Source: an uncultured Eubacteriales bacterium
Lineage (GTDB): Bacteria > Bacillota > Clostridia > Christensenellales > Aristaeellaceae
Length of the DNA: 64,000 nucleotides
Assembly: GCA_902765735.1 (NCBI GenBank)
Contig: CACXBB010000032.1
Coordinates: 41,214-105,213, forward strand
Reading direction: 5' to 3'
A program made the position numbers and the translations under genes. The notes under the pieces were generated by a model that was not told where the DNA came from, did not search any database, and saw only the letters and a program-made list of their open reading frames with translations. This document shows, piece after piece, positions 18,434 through 27,586 of the stretch; the first letter of the stretch is position 1; the number at the start of each line of letters is the position of its first letter.

Positions 18434-18832
18434 ATGAAAACCTATTGGCGAAGCGCATTATTCCGGGCCATATTCGGCATGCCTCTGGGCGTGACGGTGG
18501 GACTGCTGCTCATACTGAGGCACGACCTGCCCCTGCTCTTGTCCGTGATCCCCGCAAGCCTCTACGGCGCGCTGGTGATGGGGGCGACCGTGGTCTACGA
18601 CATAGAGACGTGGAGCCTGACGCGCTCCACGGTCTGCCACCTGCTGATCACGCTGGCAGGCTTCTGCGCGCTGGGCCTGATCCAGCGCTGGCTGGTGCAT
18701 GTGCCTGCGTGGATGCTGATCGTCTTTATCGCGGTTTATTTCTTCATTTGGCTGATCCAGTGGGGAATATGCTACCAGAGGGTGCGCTGTATGAATAATG
18801 CCCTGCGGCGAAGGCGGTCCAAGAGCGTTTAG
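18434..18832 (+). CDS. Orphan DUF3021 membrane protein
   Basis: 132 residues with four hydrophobic segments (for example FGMPLGVTVGLLLIL and AWMLIVFIAVYFFIWLIQW) and a basic tail with RRRRSKSV. Layout and positions match the 14139-14582 DUF3021 protein, including a GALVMGATVVYDIETWSLTRS stretch that parallels GAINMGTTTIYSLEHWGLLR there. No LytTR gene is next to it. It could interact with the LytTR protein 3.4 kb away, giving two membrane partners for one regulator; this is inference. Confidence 0.8.
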   Translation: MKTYWRSALFRAIFGMPLGVTVGLLLILRHDLPLLLSVIPASLYGALVMGATVVYDIETWSLTRSTVCHLLITLAGFCALGLIQRWLVHVPAWMLIVFIAVYFFIWLIQWGICYQRVRCMNNALRRRRSKSV

Positions 18833-18851
18833 AGTCGGCGCGCGGCCGCAG

Positions 18852-18889
18852 AAAAGGGTTCTTCGCGTTTCCGTGAAGAACCCTTTTTG
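18852..18889 (+). terminator. Rho-independent terminator
   Basis: AAAAGGGTTCTTC, a 10-base loop, GAAGAACCCTTTTT: a stem ending in a T-run, directly after the orphan DUF3021 gene. Confidence 0.88.
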
Positions 18890-18890
18890 T

Positions 18891-19159
18891 GTAACTGTTC
18901 AATCGTATCGGGAAATTGGAAGTTGTATATGCGAATGAGGAATTAGGAGATAGGAATTAGGAATTGAGTTACCGGTTGTCACGCAAGACATCCGTAGGGA
19001 CGCCATTATTGGCGTCCGCGTAACCCGTTTCGCCTTGAACGGACGCCAAGAATGGCGTCCCTACGCTGGGTTTCCAGCATTCTATAATTCCTAATTCCTA
19101 ATTTCTAATTCCTAATTGAACAGATAACTTCCCGTCTATCGGAGCAACTGAACAGCAAC
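18891..19159. repeat. Composite inverted-repeat element, copy 2
   Basis: The left arm reads GTAACTGTTCAATCGTATCG then GGGAAATTGGAAGTTGT. It is followed by AATTAGGA-type tandem units (18937-18966), a core with a perfect-looking GTAGGGACGCCATTATTGGC hairpin pair (18999-19066), the mirror units AATTCCTA (19084-19117), and a right arm whose reverse complement begins GTTGCTGTTCAGTTGC and contains GGGAAGTTAT. The tandem unit differs from copies 1 and 3 while the arm is shared. Confidence 0.7.
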
Positions 19160-19169
19160 CTCTTTTATA

Positions 19170-22088
19170 CTATCCTATCGTCTTTTCCCACTGCCAGAAA
19201 TCCTCGATCCGCAGGGGTTTTGCGTAGTAGTAGTCGTGGACCAGGATGCCCTTCTTCTGGATCTCGCGCATCAGGTTTTCCCGGGTCATGACCCGCAGGT
19301 GCCGTTCGAGGTCCTCCGAGGCGATGGCCCTGGGGGAATCGACGACGACGTCGGCAAAGAAGTCCTCCCCCTGCCGGGACAGGCCGACGCTCTCATATTC
19401 ATTGGACGGATTGTACTGGGTATAGTGCCCCGTCGCGGGGTCGATGGTGTAGAGCACGATATAGTCCGTCGACAGCGCGGCGACCCGGCCCAGGGCGTTC
19501 CGCTCCTGGCGCAGCTTTTTCTCGTCCTCCTGCTGCCGCATCTGCGCGTCGATGATGCTCACGCCCACGATGATGCGGTTGCGGCCCTGCAGGCGGGTGA
19601 TCTTGACGTTGACGTAGACCGGCGAACCGGCGTAGACCACCCGGAAGGTGGTGGTGAACACGCCCTGCGCGTCCAGCTCCCGGAGGACGTTCTCCTTCGT
19701 GAACCATTTCAGTATGTTTTCCCTGTCGTCCACGAACACGCGCTTCAGGGCGTCGCGCCGCAGCGCCTCGAAGTAGTCCTCGCCGTGCCGCTCGAAGGCC
19801 AGCTCCTCGCCGCCCACCGACGAGGTGTACTCGATAAAGCGGTTCGTCTCCAGATCGACGACATACAGCTTGTAGTAGTCCGCGGCCAGCGCCCGCGCGA
19901 TATCCTCGTAGCTCTCGCCCTCGTCGGGCTCGCTGACAGACAGCACGGCGATGGCCAGCGCGATGCTTCCCGTGACCGGGTTGACGCCCATCCGCCTAAC
20001 GGATACATGCACCTTCGATCCGTCCGGTATCACTTCGTCAAAGAACAGGCGGTTGGCGGTGTCGTTGCACCGCTTCGCGGCAGCCATGAACGAGGGGCCG
20101 TATCCGATCGGAGCGCCGGTGAGATCGACGGCATCCTTCGCGGTGTCGAAGCCGAAGAAGCGCTTCATGAAATCCCGGTAGGACCGGTTGCTGCGCACAT
20201 AGCGCGCCCGGTCGCCGGTGATCTCCAGTATGCCCATGGGCAGCGAATCGTAGCCGTTCTGAAGGGCGCTGCGGTCCTCGCTGGAGGCGTGATCCAGATC
20301 GAACAGGTTCGCGCGGCCGACGGATTCAAAGTAGGCGGCCTCCTCCGGGTTTTCAAACCCGATCTGGATGCCCTTTTGATACCGCTCCACGATCTTCTCA
20401 AACGGGTTCGGCTGACTGTAGTAGAAGCCCTGCAGCTTGGAGCAGCCGATCTCCCGCAGGAACGCGACCTGGCTTTCCGTCTCCACGCCCTCGCAGACCG
20501 TGTCCACGCCCAGGGCGGTCGCCATCTTCATCATCTCCGTGAGGATGATCTTGCCGTTGTCGCCCTCGTCGAGCTTGCGCATGAAGCTCATGTCGAACTT
20601 GATCAGGTCAAATTTGATGCTCTGCAGCACATCCATGGAGGAATACCCGCTGCCGAAGTCGTCCATCCAGACCGGGAAGCCCAGGCTCCGGAAGCGCTCC
20701 ACCTGCGCCTTCATGAACTCGAAGTCGCTGCCGAGAATGCTCTCGGTGATCTCGATGGTGATCCTGTCCCGGCCGATGCCGGAGGCGTCCACGCGCCGGC
20801 GAATCTCCTCAACGATGTCACAGGCGTCAAAATCGGCCCTGGACAGATTGACGGAATGCGGCACGACGAACAGCCCGAGCTCGGCCTGTTTCCGCATCTT
20901 CTCCAGCACCTGCTCCAGCACGTACAGATCCAGCTTGTAGATCAATCCGGCGTCCTCCAGCGTCGGGATGAAGTCGCCGGGGGACAAAAAGCCCTCCACA
21001 GGGTCGATCCACCGGGCCAGCGCCTCCTCCTCGCACACCCTTCCGCTGACCGCCCGGATGATGGGCTGGCAGTAGACCTTGATCCAGCCCGCCCGGATCG
21101 CACGGTCCAGGTGCAGCAGTATGTACTGCCGCCGCTTGACGGCCCAGCGCATCTCGTCGCTGTAATAGTTGGTGATCGACAGGTCCGATTTGGGGATGGC
21201 GTCGCAGGCGATCTTCGCCCGGTCAAACGCCGAGCTGATGGGGACGTTCTCGATGCTGGTCAGGTAGATGCCCGCCCTGACGGGGAGCGAATTGCCGCCG
21301 TTTAAGTCCTTTACTGCCAAAAAGAACCGCTGAAGGACCTCCCGCAGCCCGTCCTCGCGGGTGCAAACGGCAAAGCGGTCGCCGCTGATATGGCAGCAGC
21401 TGCCCTTGCCGAACGTGCGCTCCAGCAGGCCCGAAAACTCCCTGAGCAGGTTGTCGCCCTCGGCAAAGCCGTAGTTGTCGTTGTAGCCCTTCATGCCGTT
21501 TAAGTCCATGTAGATGAGCGCGGCCTTGCCGCCGTCCCCGAGGACCGCCTCCTTGCCGGCCTCCGCCAGCGAGAAGAAGTGCGTCATGTTGGGAAGGCCG
21601 GTCAGGCTGTCGTAATAGCCCGCCCGGAGGATGCTCTCCTCGTGCAGCGCGTTGTTGAACACCCGGTTCAGCGCCGTGGCCTCGGTGTCGTCCTCCTCGG
21701 TGTAGGCACCCTCGTCCGTAAACCAGACGTAGGCCAGCCGCACGCCCGTGTCCGTGTAGATGTGCTTTCCGGTGGCATGGATGATGTGGCAGTCCTGCTC
21801 CCGGTACTTCCGCGTCCGGAAGATCGCCTCGTACCTGCCGCTCTCCACGATGAAGTGGCGGACGGCCTCCTCGATCCTCGGGATGTCGTCGGGATGGGTG
21901 TTGTACAGCACATCCTCGTTCAGCAGACGGTACGCCTCTGCCTTGTCCGACAGCTCGAACATCTCCCGGTAGCCGTCGGACAGCGCGAGGGTGTAGATAT
22001 GTCCCTCGGCAAACTGATAGACCGCCAGCGGCGTGGGCATTTGCTCCAGGTTTTTGAGCTCTTCAGCAGAAAACTGGTACCTCTCCAT
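19170..22088 (-). CDS. PAS-GGDEF-EAL-PAS signalling protein, likely c-di-GMP phosphodiesterase
   Basis: 972-residue cytoplasmic protein. Order: PAS-like domain (~1-130), GGDEF domain (~155-300), EAL domain (~320-560), then two or three PAS-like domains to the C-terminus. The GGDEF site is degenerate (ISGDRF), so cyclase activity is doubtful. The EAL domain keeps EALARW, ITES, MDDFGSGYSSMDVL and CEGVETE, so it probably degrades cyclic di-GMP. The C-terminal PAS segments (YYKLYVVDLETNRFIEYTSS, RIIVGVSIIDAQMR) closely resemble the second PAS of the permease-kinase at 5067-9287. ATG 22088 has an AAGGA site; two further in-frame ATGs upstream lack one. It opposes the diguanylate cyclase at 3291. 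Confidence 0.88.
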   Translation of the reverse strand: MERYQFSAEELKNLEQMPTPLAVYQFAEGHIYTLALSDGYREMFELSDKAEAYRLLNEDVLYNTHPDDIPRIEEAVRHFIVESGRYEAIFRTRKYREQDCHIIHATGKHIYTDTGVRLAYVWFTDEGAYTEEDDTEATALNRVFNNALHEESILRAGYYDSLTGLPNMTHFFSLAEAGKEAVLGDGGKAALIYMDLNGMKGYNDNYGFAEGDNLLREFSGLLERTFGKGSCCHISGDRFAVCTREDGLREVLQRFFLAVKDLNGGNSLPVRAGIYLTSIENVPISSAFDRAKIACDAIPKSDLSITNYYSDEMRWAVKRRQYILLHLDRAIRAGWIKVYCQPIIRAVSGRVCEEEALARWIDPVEGFLSPGDFIPTLEDAGLIYKLDLYVLEQVLEKMRKQAELGLFVVPHSVNLSRADFDACDIVEEIRRRVDASGIGRDRITIEITESILGSDFEFMKAQVERFRSLGFPVWMDDFGSGYSSMDVLQSIKFDLIKFDMSFMRKLDEGDNGKIILTEMMKMATALGVDTVCEGVETESQVAFLREIGCSKLQGFYYSQPNPFEKIVERYQKGIQIGFENPEEAAYFESVGRANLFDLDHASSEDRSALQNGYDSLPMGILEITGDRARYVRSNRSYRDFMKRFFGFDTAKDAVDLTGAPIGYGPSFMAAAKRCNDTANRLFFDEVIPDGSKVHVSVRRMGVNPVTGSIALAIAVLSVSEPDEGESYEDIARALAADYYKLYVVDLETNRFIEYTSSVGGEELAFERHGEDYFEALRRDALKRVFVDDRENILKWFTKENVLRELDAQGVFTTTFRVVYAGSPVYVNVKITRLQGRNRIIVGVSIIDAQMRQQEDEKKLRQERNALGRVAALSTDYIVLYTIDPATGHYTQYNPSNEYESVGLSRQGEDFFADVVVDSPRAIASEDLERHLRVMTRENLMREIQKKGILVHDYYYAKPLRIEDFWQWEKTIG

Positions 22089-22292
22089 ATGTCGTATTCC
22101 TTGGTCCTCTGTCATTTCTGCAATCGGTGTCCAACGATCCCCGGAAATACAACCCGACATCCGCACACCTGTTTATATTATCATAACATAAATTTACCGT
22201 ATTATCTACCCCAAAGCGCAAAAAAGGCACGACTTTCCCATGCGTTACAGAAGCGTAACATATGGTGTTCATCGTGCCGATTGTCACGATTG

Positions 22293-22530
22293 GTAACTGT
22301 TCAGGCCTGGCGGGGAATTGGAAGTTGTCGGGCTGCGCCCGAGTGTGGAGTGTGGAGTGTTGAGAGTGGAGTTGACACCTCATCCGTCCCGCCTGCGGCG
22401 GTCCACCTTCCCCTCAAGGGGAAGGCCCACCTTCCCCTGAAGGGGAAGGCATGCCGCGCGGATAATATGGGGTTTTGCGTCAGTCGGTAACTTTAACTCC
22501 ACACTCCACTCTCCACACTCCACACTCAAA
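22293..22530. repeat. Composite inverted-repeat element, copy 3, with nested CCTTCCCC repeat
   Basis: Left arm GTAACTGTTCAGGCCTGGCG then GGGAATTGGAAGTTGTCGGG, followed by GAGTGTGGA tandem units. The core contains CCTTCCCCTCAAGGGGAAGG and CCTTCCCCTGAAGGGGAAGG hairpins (about 22409-22450), so one repeat family has entered another. The mirrored array CTCCACACTC ends at 22527. The right arm is missing or very diverged and the element stops 10 bases before the stop codon of the L,D-transpeptidase. Confidence 0.68.
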
Positions 22531-22539
22531 ATGCCATCT

Positions 22540-25305
22540 TCAGCGTATCACAACGACGACCTTTCCCTTCTCACAGTGCTCAAACAGCCACTTGGCGTCC
22601 TCGACGCTCAGCCGGACGCAGCCGTGCGAGGCGGGGTTGCCCAGATTCCGCACGGAGCTTCGGTGCACGGTGTTCTCATTCCTCTGGCCGTAGATGACGG
22701 AATGGAACAGTATGTCCCCTTCGATCACGAAGGAATACTGCGCCCAGCACAGGAACTTCCGGAAGTAATGCCAGCGATCCTGCGGGAAGGCGTTCAGGAA
22801 GATGCCGCGCGGCGTGGTGTTGTTCTTGCCCGTGGAGCACGTGAAGGTCTTAACGTGGTCGTACTGGTTCTCGCGGTTCAGCCGCCACACCTCGACCTCC
22901 TGCCGGTCGATGCTGACCTCGACGCGATAGGGGTAGCGCCTCGCGGCCGCGTCCGCCGAGAAGAGGACCGAGAGTGTCCGCTGGTCGGCGGCGTCGGTCT
23001 GGGGCAGGTCGTTGGCCGCCTGGAATTCATGCAGCGCCGCGACCGTGTTCTCCCCCATCACGCCGTCGACGCCGCCCTTGTCCAGGTAGCAGAGCGTGTA
23101 CAGCCGGCGCTGGAGGCGGGTGATGTCCGGGGAGATAAAATCGCTGAGCAGTCCCCCCTGGAAGGCCGCGACCGTCTCTTTAGTGAGGTGGGAGGCGCTG
23201 TCCTCCTTGCTCAGGAAGGCGGCGGCGTTCTCCAGACCCTTTTCCAGCGCGGCGTCGAACTTGCCGTTCGGCAGCTTGGTGGTGTAGCCGGCGGTCATCA
23301 GGGCGTCCTCGACGTCCCGGACTGCCGCGCCGCTGTCGCCGGAGGCGATCTCATGGGGCGCGCAGTGTTCGGCACAGACGACTGTGCCGGAGAAGAGCGC
23401 GTCCACGGTCTTCCGGTCCGCGACGCCGGTCGATTCCAGGCCGGCCTCCCGCTGGAACAGCAGAAGCGCGTCCCGGGCGTAATCGTCGAAGGCGTCGTCC
23501 GCCTCGGCGTCCATGTACCCCAGATCGACCAGCCGCCGCTCGATGCGCGCCGCCTCGCCGTCCGTCATGCCCACGGACACGTCGCGCAGGTAGGTGGAGT
23601 AGTCGTCGCTGTACAGCCAGTACACCGTGAGCGGGGAGGCATTGCCGGTGGCCTCTACCGGCAGGCCCTGCTCGACCAGGTGCTGCTGGAACGACTGCAC
23701 GGCCGCGGCGGTGGTCTCCCCGTATTCGCCGTCGGCAGCCTCCGCCATGAAGCCGTAGCGCGCAAGGCGCTCCTGCATCCGCACCACATCCTCCGCGGCG
23801 CTCTCGGCGGACACGCCCGCGGGAAGGGCCGCCGCCTTGTCTGAGAAGAGCACGTCGATGGTCTCGCGGTTCGCGACGCCGCCGGGCTCCAGCCCGGATT
23901 CCCGCTGGAACAGCCGGAGGGCTTCGCGGGCGAATTTGTCAAAGGCATCGTCCGGCGCCGCGTCCATGTATCCGAGGGCGTAGAGCCGCTGCTCGACGCG
24001 CGCCGCCTCGTCGCCGGTCGTGCCGACGGACACGTCCCTGACATATGTAGAATAGTCCTCGTTATAAAGGTAATAGAGCGTCAACGGGGAGGCCAAACCG
24101 GTGGCCTCCACCGGCATGCCCTGCTCGATCAGGCGCCGTTGGAACGCCTGCACCGCCTGCAGGGTCGCCTCGCCATATTCGCCGTCGGCGGCCTCCGTCA
24201 TGAAGCCGAAGCGCGCGAGGCGCTCCTGCATCCGGGCCACATCCTCCGCGGCGCTCTCGGCGGACAGCCCCCCGGGAAGGGCGACCGCCGCCTCGGAGAA
24301 CAGCACGTCGGTGGTCTCGCGGTCCGCGACGCCGTCGGGCTCCAGCCCGCATTTCTGCTGGAACAGGCTAAGCGCGCTCCGGGTATCGTCGTCAAAGACC
24401 TCGTCCGCCGCCAGATCCGTATATCCGAGGGTGAAGAGCCGCTGCTCGACGCGCACGACCTCGCCGTCCGTCGTGCCGACGGACACGTCGCGCACATAGG
24501 GGGAGTAATCCTCATCGAAGAAGTAGTACATCGTGAGGGGGGAGGCGTCGCCGGTGGGCTCCACCGGCAGGCCCTGCTCGATCAGGTGCTGCTGGAGGGC
24601 CTGGACCGCCGCGGCGGTCAGCGGGCCGTACTCGCCGGTGGCCTCATGGGTCATGAAGCCGAAGCGTTTGAGGCGCTCCTGGAGCTTCACGATGTCCTCC
24701 CGCGGACTTCGGGGCGACACCGCGGGGGGCAGGGAGACCCCCTCGTCGGAGAACAGCAGGGCGATGGTGTCGGCGTCGGGGGACCCGGTCTCCTCAAGCG
24801 CGTTGATCCGCTGGAAGAACCGCATGGCAGCCCGGGTCTGGTCGCCGTAATAGCCGGTGGCGCTGCCCTGCATGTAGCCCCGGTCGATCAGGCGCTGCTG
24901 GATGGCCCGGTTGCTGAGGCCCATCTCCGAATACTGCGCGATCAGCGACAGGGTGGGCTCGTCGAGCAGGCCGGTCTCGGACAGGCCGTACTGGCGCTGG
25001 AACGCGCGCACGGCGTCCTCGGAATACTGCCCGTATTTTCCGTCGATGGTCCCGACATAGAAGCCGAGCCTCGCCAGGCGCTTCTGCGCGTCGCGGACGA
25101 CGTCGGTCTGTTCCTCGATCGTGACGTCCTCGATGACGGGCATGCCGTGGGGATCATCGTCGTCGGCATCGTCGGCGGTTTCGGACGCGGGCGCCTCCCC
25201 CTCCGCGCCGGTCACCGGCATATCCTCCGCGGCGCAGGGCAGGGGCGTGAGCATCAGGGTCAGCATAAGGAGCAACAGGGCAGGGATTTTAATGCGTTTG
25301 AACAT
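22540..25305 (-). CDS. Secreted L,D-transpeptidase with about ten peptidoglycan-binding repeats
   Basis: 921 residues. A signal peptide (MFKRIKIPALLLLMLTLM...CAA) is followed by about ten PG_binding_1-like units of 50-80 residues (for example AQKRLARLGFYVGTIDGKYG) and a C-terminal YkuD catalytic domain with SHGCVRLS, nucleophile Cys896. Units 3-8 form three tandem copies of a two-unit module of about 160 residues, each containing a YxRDVSVGTT segment. The enzyme should cross-link or modify peptidoglycan through meso-diaminopimelate side chains, anchored by its binding repeats. Most family members have one to three such units, so the N-terminal expansion is unusual. GGAGG lies 12 bases before ATG. 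Single gene. Confidence 0.92.
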   Translation of the reverse strand: MFKRIKIPALLLLMLTLMLTPLPCAAEDMPVTGAEGEAPASETADDADDDDPHGMPVIEDVTIEEQTDVVRDAQKRLARLGFYVGTIDGKYGQYSEDAVRAFQRQYGLSETGLLDEPTLSLIAQYSEMGLSNRAIQQRLIDRGYMQGSATGYYGDQTRAAMRFFQRINALEETGSPDADTIALLFSDEGVSLPPAVSPRSPREDIVKLQERLKRFGFMTHEATGEYGPLTAAAVQALQQHLIEQGLPVEPTGDASPLTMYYFFDEDYSPYVRDVSVGTTDGEVVRVEQRLFTLGYTDLAADEVFDDDTRSALSLFQQKCGLEPDGVADRETTDVLFSEAAVALPGGLSAESAAEDVARMQERLARFGFMTEAADGEYGEATLQAVQAFQRRLIEQGMPVEATGLASPLTLYYLYNEDYSTYVRDVSVGTTGDEAARVEQRLYALGYMDAAPDDAFDKFAREALRLFQRESGLEPGGVANRETIDVLFSDKAAALPAGVSAESAAEDVVRMQERLARYGFMAEAADGEYGETTAAAVQSFQQHLVEQGLPVEATGNASPLTVYWLYSDDYSTYLRDVSVGMTDGEAARIERRLVDLGYMDAEADDAFDDYARDALLLFQREAGLESTGVADRKTVDALFSGTVVCAEHCAPHEIASGDSGAAVRDVEDALMTAGYTTKLPNGKFDAALEKGLENAAAFLSKEDSASHLTKETVAAFQGGLLSDFISPDITRLQRRLYTLCYLDKGGVDGVMGENTVAALHEFQAANDLPQTDAADQRTLSVLFSADAAARRYPYRVEVSIDRQEVEVWRLNRENQYDHVKTFTCSTGKNNTTPRGIFLNAFPQDRWHYFRKFLCWAQYSFVIEGDILFHSVIYGQRNENTVHRSSVRNLGNPASHGCVRLSVEDAKWLFEHCEKGKVVVVIR

Positions 25306-25416
25306 GGCAACTGGCAGCCTCCGGTCAGTAATGATGTATATATTGATACAAACTGAATTATACCACCAATTTGCCCGGATTTTGTGAACGGAATGTGGTT
25401 TCTATTGTATTATGGA

Positions 25417-25445
25417 TTGACACTCCCATCCGAAAGTGCTATGAT
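25417..25445 (+). promoter_or_regulatory. Promoter of Tat flavoprotein gene
   Basis: TTGACA (25417-25422), 17-base spacer, TATGAT (25440-25445). A GGGGGAGACGATGTCCCCC hairpin follows in the leader (about 25455-25473), a possible mRNA-stability or control element. Confidence 0.8.
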
Positions 25446-25506
25446 TCCAGTCGGGGGAGACGATGTCCCCCTCCCACAATCACTACGGAAAGGATCTGAA
25501 GCCAAT

Positions 25507-27537
25507 ATGAAGAACGTTTCCAGAAGGAGTTTCCTGAAGGGTACCGCCGCCGGCCTGGGCGCCATTGCGCTGTCCGGCCTGTCGGGGAGCATCGCCATCG
25601 CCGAGTCCCCGGAGGAGAAATGGGACGATGAATACGACGTCGTCGTGCTGGGATACGGCGGCGCCGGCGCGAACGCGGCCGTGGCGGCCTACGAGCAGGG
25701 CGCGAAGGTCCTCCTCGCCGAGAAGGCTCCCGAGGGCGCCGAGGGCGGCAACACGGCGGTGTCCGGCCAGTTCGTCATGGCCACCGACGATGCCGACGGC
25801 CTGTACGACTACCTGACCACGCTGATGGGCAAGTTCCAGAACTGGGACCCTGAGGCCGTGCGCGCCTACTGCGAGGGCTGCGCCGAGAACTACAACTGGA
25901 TGACCGGCCCCATGGGCGGCGATCCCGCGATCATCTCCCCCACCGAGCATCCCTCCGCCGGCATGGAGGCCACCAACCCCGACTGGAAGCTGGCCGACGG
26001 CAGCGACGGCAGCCTGACCGACCCCTATAAGATCGGCCGGACCGACTACTGGTACTACAACTGGGCGGAGTTCCCGGAGATCCCCTCCAGCGTGCACTGC
26101 CTGTGCCTGACCGCGACCGGCACCCGCTTTGACCGCGGCTACTACAACCTGTGCCAGGCGGCGGTCCAGGCCCGCGACATCGACGTGTGGTTCTCCGCGC
26201 CCGGCAAGAAGCTGATCACCGACGCCGAGGGCGCGGTCATCGGCGTGATCATCAATAAAGACGGCGAGACCCGCCGGGTCAAGGCCAACGGCGGCGTCGT
26301 GCTGGCCTGCGGCGGCTTCGAGCACAACCAGGAGATGATCTCCAGCTATCTGCAAATGCCCTATGTCCACCAGCAGGGCGGCCTGTACAACGACGGCGAC
26401 GGCATCAAGATGGCCCTGGGCGCCGGCGCGGACCTGTGGCACATGTCCAACTCCGCGGGCTTCACCTGGACCCACAAGCGTCCCAACCTGGACACCGTGA
26501 GCCTCTTCGGCGGCCCCAACGCCAAGAGCGGCATCTATGTCGGCCTCGGCGGCGACCGCTTCATGGACGAGTCCGGCGCGACCCGCCACGGCCGCATCTA
26601 CATCGGCGGCCGCTGGATCTCCACGCCCATGCCGCTGCCCGCCTACCTGGTGCAGGATGCCGATCAGCTCGCCGCCGGCAACAAGCTGGTCAGCGCCTTC
26701 TCCGACGGCTATGTCGATGAGCTGGCCACCGGCGAGGTGCTGATGGGCGAGACGCTGGAGGACCTGGCCGAGACCATCCGCCAGTCCGAGGGCGGCAAGG
26801 ACGCGCCCGACTTCTCCACCGAGCGCTTTGTCGCCGCGGTCAACGCCTACAACAAGCGCTATGATGCCGGCGAGGACGCCGACTACGGCCGTCCTTTCGA
26901 CACCATGGTGCCCGTGAAGACCGGCCCCTTCTACGCCACCAAGATCGGCCCGACCTACTTCAACACCCAGGGCGGCCCGCGCAAGAACAAGTTCGGCCAG
27001 GTCATCAACACCGACGGGCTTCCCATCGAGGGCCTGTTCGAGGCCGGCGAGATGGGCTCCATCTTCTGCGATATGTACAACGGCTCCGGCAACCTGGGCG
27101 AGACCATGGTGTTCGGCCGCATCTCCGGCACCAACGCCGCCAAGCGCGCCAAGGGCGAGTTCGCAAGCGAGGAGACTCCCGTGACCACCTTCGTGGGCGA
27201 GATCTACGCCGACGGCACCACCCGTCCCGCCAGCGCCGAGGCCTCCGCCGCGGAGAACGTCACCGGCACCTTCAAGGACGGTGAATATGAGGGCGCCGGC
27301 ACCGGTATCGGCGGCAAGATCGACGTCAAGGTCACCATCAAGGACGGCAAGATCGCCGACGTCGAGATCCTCAACCAGTCCGAGACCGAGGGCCTGGGCG
27401 CCACCGCTCTGCCTGAGTACGCAAAGCAGACGGTCGAGAAGCAGAGCCTGGATATCGATGTCGTCACCGGCGTCACGGTCACGCTGGATGGCTATAAGGA
27501 AGCCGTCAACGACGCCCTGTCGAAGGCTGTGCAGTGA
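25507..27537 (+). CDS. Tat-exported FAD flavoprotein with C-terminal FMN-binding domain
   Basis: 676 residues. Twin-arginine signal SRRSFLKGTAAG at residues 5-16, so it is exported folded. A FAD-binding fumarate reductase/succinate dehydrogenase-type flavoprotein domain fills residues ~45-570: dinucleotide site VVVLGYGGAGANAAVAA, then GGNTAVSGQFVM, and a GLFEAGEMG segment near the end. An FMN_bind domain follows (~585-676) with GTGIGGKIDVKVTIKDGKIA and VTGVTVT, where the last threonine of the SGAT-like motif should carry covalent FMN attached by ApbE. It may reduce fumarate or an unsaturated carboxylate outside the membrane. No ApbE gene is in the window. ATG 25507 is chosen over upstream codons by the AAGGA site and the Tat motif. 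Confidence 0.9.
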   Translation: MKNVSRRSFLKGTAAGLGAIALSGLSGSIAIAESPEEKWDDEYDVVVLGYGGAGANAAVAAYEQGAKVLLAEKAPEGAEGGNTAVSGQFVMATDDADGLYDYLTTLMGKFQNWDPEAVRAYCEGCAENYNWMTGPMGGDPAIISPTEHPSAGMEATNPDWKLADGSDGSLTDPYKIGRTDYWYYNWAEFPEIPSSVHCLCLTATGTRFDRGYYNLCQAAVQARDIDVWFSAPGKKLITDAEGAVIGVIINKDGETRRVKANGGVVLACGGFEHNQEMISSYLQMPYVHQQGGLYNDGDGIKMALGAGADLWHMSNSAGFTWTHKRPNLDTVSLFGGPNAKSGIYVGLGGDRFMDESGATRHGRIYIGGRWISTPMPLPAYLVQDADQLAAGNKLVSAFSDGYVDELATGEVLMGETLEDLAETIRQSEGGKDAPDFSTERFVAAVNAYNKRYDAGEDADYGRPFDTMVPVKTGPFYATKIGPTYFNTQGGPRKNKFGQVINTDGLPIEGLFEAGEMGSIFCDMYNGSGNLGETMVFGRISGTNAAKRAKGEFASEETPVTTFVGEIYADGTTRPASAEASAAENVTGTFKDGEYEGAGTGIGGKIDVKVTIKDGKIADVEILNQSETEGLGATALPEYAKQTVEKQSLDIDVVTGVTVTLDGYKEAVNDALSKAVQ

Positions 27538-27552
27538 TCCGTATAACCAATC

Positions 27553-27586
27553 GGAGCTCCGTTTTCACGGAGCTCCTCTTTTGTTT
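27553..27586 (+). terminator. Rho-independent terminator
   Basis: GGAGCTCCGT, loop TTTC, ACGGAGCTCC, then TCTTTTGTTT, 15 bases after the flavoprotein stop codon. Confidence 0.9.

Noticed and set aside
18999..19066. Possible rho-independent terminator or riboswitch
   Set aside because: The GTAGGGACGCC hairpin pair is nested within the composite repeat and has no U-tract or conserved aptamer sequence.
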